Part shown: piece by piece, positions 35,083 to 43,646 of the stretch
Layout: each line of letters begins with the position of its first letter
Position numbering within the stretch: the stretch's first letter is position 1
Origin: Roseibium album
GTDB taxonomy: Bacteria; Pseudomonadota; Alphaproteobacteria; Rhizobiales; Stappiaceae
Assembly: GCF_001404515.1 (NCBI RefSeq)
Contig: NZ_CXWE01000006.1
Coordinates: 434,001-498,000 of the forward strand
DNA: 64,000 nt
Direction of reading: 5' to 3'
Translations under genes and position numbers: made by a program
The notes under the pieces: generated by a model
Seen by the model: the letters and a program-made list of their open reading frames with translations, nothing else
What the model was told of the DNA's origin: nothing
Databases searched by the model: none

Positions 35083-36117
35083 ATGTCCGGACGCGCGCAC
35101 GAAGAAACAGGCCAATCCATAGCATTTGTGCTCATGGACCGGTTCTCTATGAACGCATTCGCCAGCGTCATTGAACCGCTCCGCCTAGCAAATCGACTTC
35201 TTGGTCGTGAATTTTACACATGGACAACTTACTCCCTTGATGGGAATTCAGTCATCGCCAGCAACGGCTGTGATGTCCTTGTAAACAAATCTATTCGAGA
35301 ACTAATCGATGCCGACATTACTCTTTTGTGTACTGGCATTGACGTAGAGCGTCTTCCACTCAACAGCGACCTCGGCAACAAACTTCGCCGCCTGAACGCC
35401 ATGGGACGAACGTTCGGAGCCATCTGCACAGGCGCCTATCTGCTCGCGCGTTACAATCTTCTCGACGGCCGGCGCTGCACCATTCACTGGGAAAACCTGC
35501 GCTCGCTTCGTGAGGAATATCCTGACGTCGAGGTTACGTCCGACATATTCGCGATCGACCGCAATTGCATCACCTGCGCTGGCGGCATGGCCTCGCTCGA
35601 CATGATGCTGCGCCTGATTGCGATCCAGCACGGCGCCTATCTCGCCCACGAAGTGGCGGAAGTCGCGCTTTACCAGAACATGCGCTCCGGTGAATCGGCT
35701 CAACGGCATGACATCGAGGCACGGACCGGCATTTCCAACGCCAAGATCCTGGATGCGATCCGGATCATGGACCTTCATATCGAAGATCCGCTGAGCTGCC
35801 AGCAGCTCGCCATGACCGTCAACCTGTCCCCGCGCCAGCTGGAGCGCCTGTTCCGCAGGCATTTCAACTGCACACCGGGTCAATATTACCTGCGCCTGCG
35901 CCTTGAAACGGCCCGCGACCTCTTGCGCCGGACCAGCCGTCCGGTCCTTGATGTCGCACTCGCCTGCGGGTTCGCCTCCACCTCGCATTTCACCAAGTGT
36001 TACAGGGAGCGTTTCCTGTGCACGCCGACGGAAGAGCGACAGTCCTATCAATGGGCGAATACAAGGACGACATCCGGCGTCGGCACGGCCACACCGATGC
36101 GGCTGGTGGCGAAATAA
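35083..36117 (+). CDS. GlxA-type AraC-family transcriptional regulator (GbdR-like)
   Basis: N-terminal DJ-1/PfpI-like domain (about residues 12-200) without an obvious catalytic role: IAFVLMDRFSMNAFASVIEPLRLANRL, GAICTGAYLLARYNLLDGRRCTIHWEN, and ITCAGGMASLDMMLRLI. The C-terminal AraC DNA-binding domain (about 230-325) has both helix-turn-helix units (LSCQQLAMTVNLSPRQLERLFRRHF and VLDVALACGFASTSHFTKCYRE). The pattern is that of the GlxA family, which includes the betaine/carnitine regulators GbdR and CdhR, so a quaternary amine ligand is possible. GAGG lies eight bases before the ATG, and a strong terminator follows. Confidence 0.86.
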   Translation: MSGRAHEETGQSIAFVLMDRFSMNAFASVIEPLRLANRLLGREFYTWTTYSLDGNSVIASNGCDVLVNKSIRELIDADITLLCTGIDVERLPLNSDLGNKLRRLNAMGRTFGAICTGAYLLARYNLLDGRRCTIHWENLRSLREEYPDVEVTSDIFAIDRNCITCAGGMASLDMMLRLIAIQHGAYLAHEVAEVALYQNMRSGESAQRHDIEARTGISNAKILDAIRIMDLHIEDPLSCQQLAMTVNLSPRQLERLFRRHFNCTPGQYYLRLRLETARDLLRRTSRPVLDVALACGFASTSHFTKCYRERFLCTPTEERQSYQWANTRTTSGVGTATPMRLVAK

Positions 36118-36141
36118 ACTAGCAATCACAGATCAATCCGG

Positions 36142-36170
36142 AAAACGCCGCAACCATGCGGCGTTTTTTT
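36142..36170 (+). terminator. Rho-independent terminator of the GlxA/AraC regulator gene
   Basis: Perfect 11-bp stem (36142-36152 with 36157-36167), ACCA loop, and a run of T to 36170. Confidence 0.9.
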
Positions 36171-36225
36171 ATTCCGGTCGTCCCCCAGGGAGGGTATTCA
36201 TAAATGATTGGAAGTGGATGACCGC

Positions 36226-36360
36226 TTTCGGGAGAGTGCGCCGTCGCCGTCCAATCGACTGCCTAGGGCGCCATAGAGGGACGTATCTATCCTACGACCT
36301 ACGACCTACAACCTTCAAGCCATACGTCTGAATTGTCGTTGGCGGCGCACTCTCCCGAAA
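36226..36360. repeat. Perfect 18-bp inverted repeat, arms 99 bp apart
   Basis: 36226-36243 (TTTCGGGAGAGTGCGCCG) is the exact reverse complement of 36343-36360. The right arm lies in the 3' coding end of the GT51-like gene, and the left arm directly follows the IS-end-like sequence. The repeat probably marks a past rearrangement. Confidence 0.8.
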
Positions 36361-36958
36361 CAAGGCGGCGAATACGATCCGTCCGATCTTGAAGTGCTTC
36401 GTCGTCGGTGCCGAGGTTGTAGCGGCCCGGTGAGATTAGGACTGCAAGCAAGGATAGATACTCATCATCCGCTATTGTGTCGGGCGCGGCGCCGTAAACC
36501 GCTTCGCTCATACGATGGAACCCTGTGACCCAGCCATCCGGCCCGCGACCCATTTCAAGCGTATCGAGCCAAAGCGCCATGATCTGCTCTTTGCTCAATC
36601 GCGTCTCCAGACCGAGTGCGTAACCGGTCTGTCGGATCTTGCCGATCCCGGGTGTAAAATTCTCAAATCCAACCCGCTTGGCAAGCGATTGCGTCACGGT
36701 CGTAATACCGGCACCCGCCGTTGTCATATCCACGCCGCTGTGTTGCTCAAAGGCCGGATCTTGGACCACCAGAAGTTGACGGTAACGCTCTTGACCGAGC
36801 GATGAGCCGCCCAAATTTTCAGCGAGAAGGCTGTCGGCTCTTGCGGCAAGTTCTTCTGAAGCTGCGCGCGCATCAAAATAGCCATAGGCTCCGTATCCCA
36901 GCACCCCCGCGAAAAGCAGCAACACTGCAGCAGCGGTGATCTTAAAAATTCTTCTCAT
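36299..36958 (-). CDS. GT51 transglycosylase homologue lacking both catalytic glutamates
   Basis: Resembles monofunctional peptidoglycan glycosyltransferases (GT51, MtgA-like) with an N-terminal membrane anchor (about residues 6-28). The region VQDPAFEQHSGVD aligns with the EDxxFxxHxGxD motif, TVTQSLAKR with STITQQLAKN, KIRQTGYALGLE with RKxxExxxAxxLE, and SKEQIMALWLDTLEMGRG with motif V. The two catalytic Glu positions are Gln66 (CAA) and Gln110 (CAG), so glycan polymerisation is unlikely; it may bind lipid II or act as a regulator. The stop follows short GTAGGTC direct repeats, so the C-terminus may have been altered. It lies between IS-like ends. Confidence 0.75.
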   Translation of the reverse strand: MRRIFKITAAAVLLLFAGVLGYGAYGYFDARAASEELAARADSLLAENLGGSSLGQERYRQLLVVQDPAFEQHSGVDMTTAGAGITTVTQSLAKRVGFENFTPGIGKIRQTGYALGLETRLSKEQIMALWLDTLEMGRGPDGWVTGFHRMSEAVYGAAPDTIADDEYLSLLAVLISPGRYNLGTDDEALQDRTDRIRRLVSGECAANDNSDVWLEGCRS

Positions 36959-37189
36959 AAAAACATGACCCTAGAGCCGTTCGCAGTGCTTCAGTTTTTC
37001 CACCTGAATTGGGGCGGCGCGATGACGCAGCTCTCGATATCACCGTCTAAGTTGGGCTCGAAACGTTCGGTCGATCTTGCGGATTAGGTCAGCGTATCGG
37101 GAGCAAAGCAGACTTTGAAATTTGGCATATCGGCGTGATTCAAGCTCCGAAAAGGAATGTGAGAGTGACTGCACCGAACCCCCTCGCGC

Positions 37190-37562
37190 CATGATCCATG
37201 CTGTTGTCGATGCCAAGGGCCTGCCACTCCGATCGGCACTCAGCATCGGGAAAGAGCACGACAGTCTACTCGCAGGAGATCTGCTGACAGAACTTCGTCA
37301 CAATGGGTTGCTGCCTGCCGACAGAGCGTACGACCTTGATGCAATCAGGCAACTTGCTCGAGAGCTTGGTGCCTGGCCAAACATCCCGCCGAAACGAAAT
37401 TGCAAAGACCCAATCTGCTTCTGCCCGCATCTCTATCGAGACCGCAATCACGTGGAGCGATTCTTCAATCACATCAGGCATTGCAGACGGATAGTCGCGC
37501 GATACGACAAGCTGGCGGCGAACTTCCTTGCCTTCATCAAGCTTGCGGCAATCTGCTTATAG
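37190..37562 (+). pseudogene. IS5-family transposase, internally deleted
   Basis: Only the C-terminal catalytic half remains: IHAVVDAKGLPLRSALSIGKEHDS (DDE second Asp region), LPADRAYD, the NIPPKRN motif, and YRDRNHVERFFNHIRHCRRIVARYDKLAANFLAF (third acidic residue, then the IS5 C-terminal signature). The 5' block GGCGTGATTCAAGCTCCGAAAA (37132-37153) also precedes the transposase of the second element. About 330 bp between it and the catalytic half, present there, are missing here. Confidence 0.8.
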
Positions 37563-37585
37563 CTGAAATTTTATGGGTCCACGTC

Positions 37586-38353
37586 CTAGAACAATCGCCA
37601 GAGCCCAAGCGGGACCAGATAGACACCGAGCCCGAAAATCGCGATCAGAATCAATCGCCGAAATGCCGTTTCCGAAACCTGGCGCCGGATCCGCTGTCCG
37701 AACCAGACTCCCGACAATGCCGGCACGATCAGGACAACGGATGCCAATGCCTCGCGGCCACTCATCAGACCGAAGCCACCGAGTGAAACACCAAGTGCAG
37801 TTGTCGAAAGCAGAAACAGAAGCCCCATCGCCTGAATGAGCTCATCCCTGCGTAGTCCGAGCGCCTGCAGATACATGACACCCGGCACGGTGAATGCTCC
37901 GGTAAGGCCGGAGAAAACACCGTTCAGCAGGCCCGCAACAATCCCGACCGGCATGATGTTCTTCTCCTTGAGCGAGAGAGACAGCCCGGCAAGCATCGGG
38001 ACGGCGTAGGCAACCATGAGCAAACCCAGGATCAGGTCGGCCGCCCCTTCCGGAACCTGGGTCAGAACGAAGGTTCCGACACCAAGCGCCAGGACGGCAG
38101 TTGTCAAAAACGGCCAGAGGCGTGTCACAAGCGGTCGAAGATATCCGCCGGAAAGGCCTTGCCAGGCATTGGTCAGAAAAGCGGGCCACAACACAAGCAC
38201 CATAGCCTTTTCGACACCCACGAAAACGGTCATCAATCCGAGACCGATGGCAGGCAATCCGAAACCGACAAGCCCCTTGACAAACCCCGCGATGACGAAC
38301 GCGATGCAGGCGATGGCCAGCAAAAATGGATCCAACCCCAGAATTTCTGTCAA
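37586..38353 (-). CDS. TauE/SafE-family membrane transporter
   Basis: Integral membrane protein with about eight hydrophobic helices and the family repeat: FVIAGFVKGLVGFGLPAIGLGL near the N-terminus and VAGLLNGVFSGLTGAFTVPGVMYLQALGL in the second half. TauE/SafE proteins export sulfite, sulfoacetate or other organosulfur anions; the substrate here is unknown. 255 residues is normal. Its TAG stop codon coincides with the TA at the right boundary of the IS-like element, so the insertion fell exactly at the gene's end and may have supplied the stop. There is no clear operon partner. Confidence 0.86.
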   Translation of the reverse strand: MTEILGLDPFLLAIACIAFVIAGFVKGLVGFGLPAIGLGLMTVFVGVEKAMVLVLWPAFLTNAWQGLSGGYLRPLVTRLWPFLTTAVLALGVGTFVLTQVPEGAADLILGLLMVAYAVPMLAGLSLSLKEKNIMPVGIVAGLLNGVFSGLTGAFTVPGVMYLQALGLRRDELIQAMGLLFLLSTTALGVSLGGFGLMSGREALASVVLIVPALSGVWFGQRIRRQVSETAFRRLILIAIFGLGVYLVPLGLWRLF

Positions 38354-38781
38354 ACCCGCATTCCGTTTCTCAATCTTGTGTCATGTTGTTCGAGCCCGTG
38401 TTTTCAAATACCGTTCTAAGTGCCCTTAACTGGCTTGAAACAGTTCCGACATCCGGTCCAAGCACCAGTCGCAAGAAACGCAAGCATGCCCAACTCTGCT
38501 GCAAACTCCGTTTTTCCTGCCGAAATCCGGCACGATCCAGCATTGATTTCAATGCCCTGAAACCGAACGTCTGCCGGCGTGAGGGAGAAAAATGCTGGTA
38601 TCGCGCTTTCATCCCACACTGCCTTGAACGACCACGGCATGCACTGTCCGTACCGCGACGTTACATGATCTCCGTAGCGGCGGAGCCGTGATCTTGCAAC
38701 AGCCGGGTTCCCGGGATCCGGGTTCACCGGTGTTGACAGCCGCATGCGTCCAGGGTGCTGATGCCGAGATGTGCCTGCTGG
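38354..38781. other. Intergenic region with no recognised gene
   Basis: About 430 bp between two minus-strand genes. Several short frames exist, but none has a recognisable protein, a good ribosome binding site or similarity to anything I know. GC content is like the surroundings. It could be decayed coding sequence. Confidence 0.45.
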
Positions 38782-39348
38782 TCAGTTCTGCGCTTCGGCG
38801 AGGCATTCCGAGGCGAGCAGAACATTTGCATAGCTGGCAGCCAGAGGCGCCATGATGGATGCGTGAACCATGTGAGACGGCACGCTGACACCATTGTGCT
38901 CAACATTGGCGGCAGCGCAGGCGTCATGTGCGACCATGACGGCGAAACCCAGATCGACTGCAGCGCGGACTGTGGCGTCAACACACATCTGGCTCATTGC
39001 ACCACACATTATGACCCGCTCGATCTGCTCCCGACGCAAGCAATCTTCCAGGTCTGTGCCAACAAAACTGTTTGGCCTGGTTTTTTCAATGACCGTTTCC
39101 GAGATGGACGGTTTCACGCTGTCATGAAGATCCGCACCAGGGGTACCCGGGCGGAAAAAAGGAGCCGCGTCGGACGTCATGACATGTTTGACATGAATCA
39201 CCGTCGTGCCGTTGCTCCGGGCGGTGGAGAGCAACCTTGCCGCTCTTGCAGCTGCCTCGTCCATGTCCGGAAGCGGCATTCTACTATTCTCAATGCTTGG
39301 AAAGTAGTCGTTTTGGATATCAATCAAGAGCAGGGCAGATCTGGTCAT
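38782..39348 (-). CDS. Isochorismatase-family cysteine hydrolase
   Basis: The catalytic triad of the family is visible: Asp in LLLIDIQNDYF, Lys in IEKTRPNSF, and the nucleophilic Cys in CGAMSQMCVDATVRAA, with the usual cis-peptide before it. Members hydrolyse amides or vinyl ethers (nicotinamidase, isochorismatase, N-carbamoylsarcosine amidase). The substrate here is unknown. GAGGAC lies three bases before the ATG. It is divergent from the GlxA/AraC regulator at 39425 with only 76 bp between them, an arrangement in which that regulator commonly controls the hydrolase. Confidence 0.87.
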   Translation of the reverse strand: MTRSALLLIDIQNDYFPSIENSRMPLPDMDEAAARAARLLSTARSNGTTVIHVKHVMTSDAAPFFRPGTPGADLHDSVKPSISETVIEKTRPNSFVGTDLEDCLRREQIERVIMCGAMSQMCVDATVRAAVDLGFAVMVAHDACAAANVEHNGVSVPSHMVHASIMAPLAASYANVLLASECLAEAQN

Positions 39349-39424
39349 TTTGTCCTCGTTTCGTCAGTGCGTCCACAACGAGCCATGTTTACGGCGCTTC
39401 GCAGCACAGGTACGATTGGCGGAT

Positions 39425-40396
39425 ATGACAAAAGAAGTGCGAAATACGCCAACCGTTGCGATCATTGCCTATGAAGGTGCCCAACAGTCCGCCCTGTTCG
39501 GATTGGGCGAGATGTTCGATGTGGCGAACCGGCTGGTTGAAAAAGATGCAGAACAAAAGATCAGCCACAAGGTTCTGCCTGCCTCGCTGATCATTGACAC
39601 CGACAGTGCAGATGCCATCATTTTGCCACCCAACCTGACGGGTGTTCGAGGAGACACAGATCGGCATCTGCACAATTGGATCCAAAAACAACATCTTGCA
39701 GGAACGATCGTTTGTTCGGCCTGTGCAGGCAGTTTCTGGCTGGGGCATGCAGGAATTTTGGACGGCAGGCAGGCAACAACCCATTGGGCGCTCGAAACCG
39801 AGTTCAGATCGGCTTTCCCGAAAGTGCAACTCCGTGCGGAGCATATCCTGCTGGATGACCACGACATCGTAACCGCGGGAGGTGTCATGGCCTGGATTGA
39901 CCTTGGAGTTCACCTGATCGGTCGCTGGCTGGGTCCAACTGTCGTTTCGCGCACCTGCCGCCAGATGCTTATCGATCCGACAGGACGGGAACAGCGCAAT
40001 TATCGGTCCTTTCGCCCGACCACGGCCAGAGACCAGACAATTCGCAGCTTGCAGCTTTGGATGGAACGAAATGCGGACCGCGATCTGTCCGTTCGTGCGC
40101 TGGCCCTTGAAACCGGGCTTTCCGAACGGTCGTTGCACCGCAAGTTTTCCTCCGAAACAGGATATTCGATAAATCGGTATGTGCAGGAACTCAGGGTGGA
40201 AAAGGCAAAGGGATTTCTGGAACTAACAACACTGTCGGTCAGCGAAATATGCTGGAAGGTCGGCTACACTGATGTTTCTGCTTTCAATCGCCTGTTCAGG
40301 TCAATTTCGGGATTGAGTGCAGGCGCGTATCGAAAACGATTCAGGATTGATCCGCTCCAACGAAAACTTGGCATACACCCAGTAAAAAACGGCTGA
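39425..40396 (+). CDS. GlxA-type AraC-family transcriptional regulator
   Basis: DJ-1/PfpI-like N-terminal domain (VAIIAYEGAQQSALFGLGEMFDVANRL, CSACAGSFWLGHAGILDGRQATTHWALE) and a C-terminal AraC DNA-binding domain (about residues 215-305) with LSVRALALETGLSERSLHRKFSSETG and VSEICWKVGYTDVSAFNRLFR. The ATG at 39425 sits just before TVAIIAYEG, as expected; ribosome binding is weak (GGCGG). It is divergent from, and probably controls, the cysteine hydrolase gene. It is a different subgroup from the regulator at 35083. Confidence 0.86.
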   Translation: MTKEVRNTPTVAIIAYEGAQQSALFGLGEMFDVANRLVEKDAEQKISHKVLPASLIIDTDSADAIILPPNLTGVRGDTDRHLHNWIQKQHLAGTIVCSACAGSFWLGHAGILDGRQATTHWALETEFRSAFPKVQLRAEHILLDDHDIVTAGGVMAWIDLGVHLIGRWLGPTVVSRTCRQMLIDPTGREQRNYRSFRPTTARDQTIRSLQLWMERNADRDLSVRALALETGLSERSLHRKFSSETGYSINRYVQELRVEKAKGFLELTTLSVSEICWKVGYTDVSAFNRLFRSISGLSAGAYRKRFRIDPLQRKLGIHPVKNG

Positions 40397-40571
40397 CGAC
40401 GAAACCAGCACTGAAATCCTGAGCAGCCCGGTGACCCGCCTGGAAGTTTTCGTGTGAGGAATTGTTGGTACCCGGCGGATAACAACACGACAGCCCTGGC
40501 CTCCGAAAAAAAATTTCGGCCATATCTCTAACCAGATTTCCCTGCCCCAGTGATGCTGCTAGTCTTTCGTC

Positions 40572-41801
40572 ATGCCAGATTCCACGCTTCCGCGAGTGTC
40601 CAACTCGAAAGCCCGCCGCCTCTTTCTTCACAAACACGGACTTTGCACGCACCCGAAAGGGAGCGGCAAGGGAGAGGATTTGTCGGATGTCATCAACCAG
40701 CTTGGCTTCATTCAGGTCGACAGCATCAATACCGTCGCCCGCGCGCATCACATGATCCTCGCGGCCAGACGCCCAGCCTACAAGCAAAAGAACCTGAAAA
40801 GGCTTCTTGAGCGTGAACGACGGTTGTTCGAACACTGGACGCATGATGCCTCTATCATTCCGACCAGTTTTTTCCCCCACTGGCAATTGCGGTTCCAACG
40901 GGACAGGGAACGCCTCGTCAACCGCTGGCGGGATTGGCACCAGAATGAATTCGAGGAGAAACTTGACGACGTCCTCAAGAGGATCAGCGATAACGGACCG
41001 GTGACATCTGCAACTGTCGGAGAAGATGAAAAACGCAGTTCCGGTGGCTGGTGGGAATGGCATCCGTCCAAGACGGCACTGGAGTTTCTCTGGCGTACGG
41101 GAGAATTGTCGGTTTGCCGCCGTAACGGCTTTCAGAAGGTATACGACCTGACCGAACGGGTGATCCCGGAAGCGCACAGGTCTCACCGCCCTGCTCCGGA
41201 GGAAACAATTGACTGGGCAGCGCGTTCCGCGCTCGAGCGGCTTGGTTTTGCGACATCTGGCGAAATTGCCGCGTTTTGGGATCTGATCACACCCCGGGAA
41301 GCAAAAACCTGGTGTCAGGATGCATTGCATGACGGGCAGCTCGTCGAAGCCGAGATCGTGTGTGACGAGGGTTCATTCCGGCGCGTCTTCATGTTTGCAG
41401 ATACGCTTGGCGATCTTGACGACACACCCGACCCACCGTCCAGGGTTCGTATCCTGTCGCCTTTCGATCCGGCCTTGCGGGATCGCAAGCGCGCCGAAAG
41501 GTTGTTCGGTTTCTCGTACCGGATCGAGATCTTTGTTCCCGAACCCAAGCGGCAGTACGGTTACTATGTGTTTCCCGTGATGGAAGGAGACCGGCTTGTC
41601 GGCCGCATCGACATGAAATCATTCCGGGACGATGGCTGTCTTCAGGTTCGTGCCTTCTGGCCGGAACGCGGCGTTCGAACCAGCAAGGGACGCCTCGCCC
41701 GATTGGAAGCGGAACTCAACCGAATGGCCAGGTTCAGCGACTGCTCGAAGATCAGCTTTGACAAAGACTGGCTGCGCCAAAGCACGCACTCGCCGGCGTA
41801 G
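40572..41801 (+). CDS. YcaQ-like winged-helix DNA glycosylase
   Basis: Matches the HTH_42/YcaQ family, whose characterised members (E. coli YcaQ, Streptomyces AlkX/AlkZ) unhook interstrand crosslinks and bulky alkyl adducts. The winged-helix start SNSKARRLFLHKHGL is followed by the catalytic QxD-type motif in FIQVDSINTVARAHHMIL (Gln-Val-Asp). Further conserved parts are YEHWTHDAS-like FEHWTHDASIIP, VTSATVG, WHPSKTALEFLWRTGEL, LSPFDPALRDRKRAERLFGF and GRIDMKSFRDDGCLQVRAFW. 409 residues is normal. Its 3' end lies 20 bp before the left end of the second IS-like element. Confidence 0.87.
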   Translation: MPDSTLPRVSNSKARRLFLHKHGLCTHPKGSGKGEDLSDVINQLGFIQVDSINTVARAHHMILAARRPAYKQKNLKRLLERERRLFEHWTHDASIIPTSFFPHWQLRFQRDRERLVNRWRDWHQNEFEEKLDDVLKRISDNGPVTSATVGEDEKRSSGGWWEWHPSKTALEFLWRTGELSVCRRNGFQKVYDLTERVIPEAHRSHRPAPEETIDWAARSALERLGFATSGEIAAFWDLITPREAKTWCQDALHDGQLVEAEIVCDEGSFRRVFMFADTLGDLDDTPDPPSRVRILSPFDPALRDRKRAERLFGFSYRIEIFVPEPKRQYGYYVFPVMEGDRLVGRIDMKSFRDDGCLQVRAFWPERGVRTSKGRLARLEAELNRMARFSDCSKISFDKDWLRQSTHSPA

Positions 41802-41822
41802 AAGAGTTCGCACTTGTGTTTA

Positions 41823-43646
41823 GGGCGTGTACTCATAAACGGGTGAGCGCCGATGGCCGCTTTCGGCGGCACCTCCAAAGGAGATCAACAGAGCACGTGG
41901 GTCAGCATTGCGGACGAAGCAGCCGTTGGAGGCAACTGGATTGTCACTGTTGGCCAAGGCTAGTATCCAAGGCCCAGACAGGAGCTATAGTCGGTGGCGC
42001 CCTTGAAAGACGAAAAAGTGGCGAAGGTAATCCAAGACCTCGCGCAAGAAATACGCAGTAGATGGGACAGGCTGGGCTATCTAGAAACGGATAATGGTGC
42101 ATTCGCTACCGGCCATATTCCAAATGTGGCCCCACACGCATATCTGTGTCGATTTTATGCGGGTCTTTCGGATGCTGGGCTTGATGATGCTGAGGCAGAG
42201 AGTGAACGATACTTGCCGCAACCCTATCGGGATTTTCTTAGGTCGTTCAACGGCGGGAGCATTATGGGCATCTCGTTGAACGGTGCAACTGGTGGGCAGA
42301 ACGTCTGGGCTGCTGAAGGTATCGGCCAGCCGATAAGTATCAGATATCAGAATGTTTTCTACACTCGACCAGAGTTCATTCCTGAAAGCCACTTTGGCTT
42401 AGGTGCCATGAATGGCCCTCGATACTCGCAAGGCCATCTGTATCTCACGAGCGTTGGCGAAGTTGAACTGATCAATAGTGACCACGATTTGGTCGCTATG
42501 AGGTGGCCGTCGTTAACAGAGTTTCTCAATCAAGAAATTGCGAGACAACTGTCGCGGTACGATAACGAAGGCCAGGAAACTGGCGAAGTCACAAGATTGC
42601 CAGGAAATACAGATAATTGGGAAGCATTGGGCAAAGAAACATCAGATAGAAGAAAGAAAGAAAATACAGTTTTGCACAAGACCCTCAGCAAGCTCAGCGC
42701 ATTTTGTAAGAAGTAGTCGCCGACGGTCCTGAATCTGAGTTCGCCCTGCTGAGACACACGGCAATGAGACATAAAGGGCTTTAGGTGGTCGTTCGACCTA
42801 GCGGACCTCGCCGCAGTGTTTGAGGGCAAGGTAGACATTGACGTTTGGTGTCCCGGCGTGATTCAAGCTCCGAAAATGAGCCTTGAACAGGAGACACGCC
42901 TTCACCGACGCCGAATGGCGGTTGATAGCACCAATCCTTCGTTGCAAATCGCAAGGCGTCCCGCGTGTAGATGACAGGCGCACCCTGAACGGCATTTCCT
43001 GGATATCGAGATCGGGAACACCGTGGCGTGATCTGCCTGAGCGCTACGGTCCCTACACCACCTGCTGCAATCGCTTCGTGCGATGGTGTTCCGCGTGCGT
43101 TTTGATCCGTTTCCTGCCTGCCATCTCGCATCGGGACGATGCCGAGGTGCAAATTGTCGACAACACGATAATCCGAGCACATCAGCACGCAAGTTGCATC
43201 CAGAATAGCACCAGCGAAAGCTTTGGATGTTCGCGCAGAGGGCCGACGACCAAAATCCACGAGGTAGTCGATGCGAACGGACTGCCGCTCCAAGTCATGA
43301 TTACCGGCGGTCAGCAGCATGACAGTCTGATGGCACGTGCTCTACTTGAAGGCCTACCGAGCAGCGGAATGGTTCTCGCTGACAAGGCTCACGACGCGAC
43401 CGAGATAAGAACAATCACGAGTTTGCGTGGAGGCTGGGCGAACATCCCACCGCGCCGGAACCGGCGCGGTCCGATCTGTTTCAATCCCACCTCTACAATC
43501 ATCGAAACCACGTTGAACGGTTTTACAACCGGATGAAGCAATGTTGGCGCATCGCTACGCGATATGAGAAACACGCAGCCAACTTCCTTGCCTTCGTCGA
43601 GCTCGCTGCCACCCGACTTTGGCTACGCGTTAATGAGTCCGCGGCC
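41823..43646. mobile_element. IS5-like element enclosing a SUKH-protein gene
   Basis: The left end at 41821-41841 (TAGGGCGTGTACTCATAAACG) and the reverse complement of 43628-43648 agree at 17 of 21 positions. Both ends are flanked by TA, compatible with the TA duplication of IS5-type elements. The span of about 1.82 kb is roughly twice that of a plain IS5-family element. The extra DNA lies between the left end and the transposase and holds the gene at 41994-42716. The transposase is frameshifted. Confidence 0.6.
41994..42716 (+). CDS. SMI1/KNR4 (SUKH) family protein
   Basis: The N-terminal half carries the SUKH pattern: ERYLPQPYRDFLRSFNGGSIMG, the short acidic-to-hydrophobic lead followed by the conserved WLP-like FNGG turn. 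Later strands are GLGAMNGPRYSQGHLYLTSVGEVELI and MRWPSLTEFLNQEI, the usual C-terminal part. SUKH proteins in bacteria are mostly immunity proteins against polymorphic toxins. The start is a GTG with AGGAG nine bases before it. Residues 190-240 are a polar, Lys-rich tail. No toxin gene is adjacent: the gene is flanked by an IS left end and a broken transposase, so it may be a passenger or an orphan immunity gene. Confidence 0.68.
   Translation: MAPLKDEKVAKVIQDLAQEIRSRWDRLGYLETDNGAFATGHIPNVAPHAYLCRFYAGLSDAGLDDAEAESERYLPQPYRDFLRSFNGGSIMGISLNGATGGQNVWAAEGIGQPISIRYQNVFYTRPEFIPESHFGLGAMNGPRYSQGHLYLTSVGEVELINSDHDLVAMRWPSLTEFLNQEIARQLSRYDNEGQETGEVTRLPGNTDNWEALGKETSDRRKKENTVLHKTLSKLSAFCKK

Larger units (their letters stand above)
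36188..37586. mobile_element. Diverged IS5-like element remnant with passenger gene
   Basis: The left end at 36187-36206 (AGGGAGGGTATTCATAAATG) and the right end at about 37570-37588 resemble inverted copies of each other. Both match the ends of the second element at 41823-43646: the two left ends agree at 33 of 45 positions. The right boundary falls on a TA dinucleotide, as in IS5 elements that duplicate TA; the left flank is CA. Inside are a GT51-like gene (36299-36958, minus) and an internally deleted transposase. It looks immobile now. Confidence 0.55.

Noticed and set aside
38370..38745. Short minus-strand frames in the gap between the TauE/SafE and cysteine hydrolase genes
   Set aside because: They overlap each other in different frames, lack good ribosome binding sites and show no family similarity.
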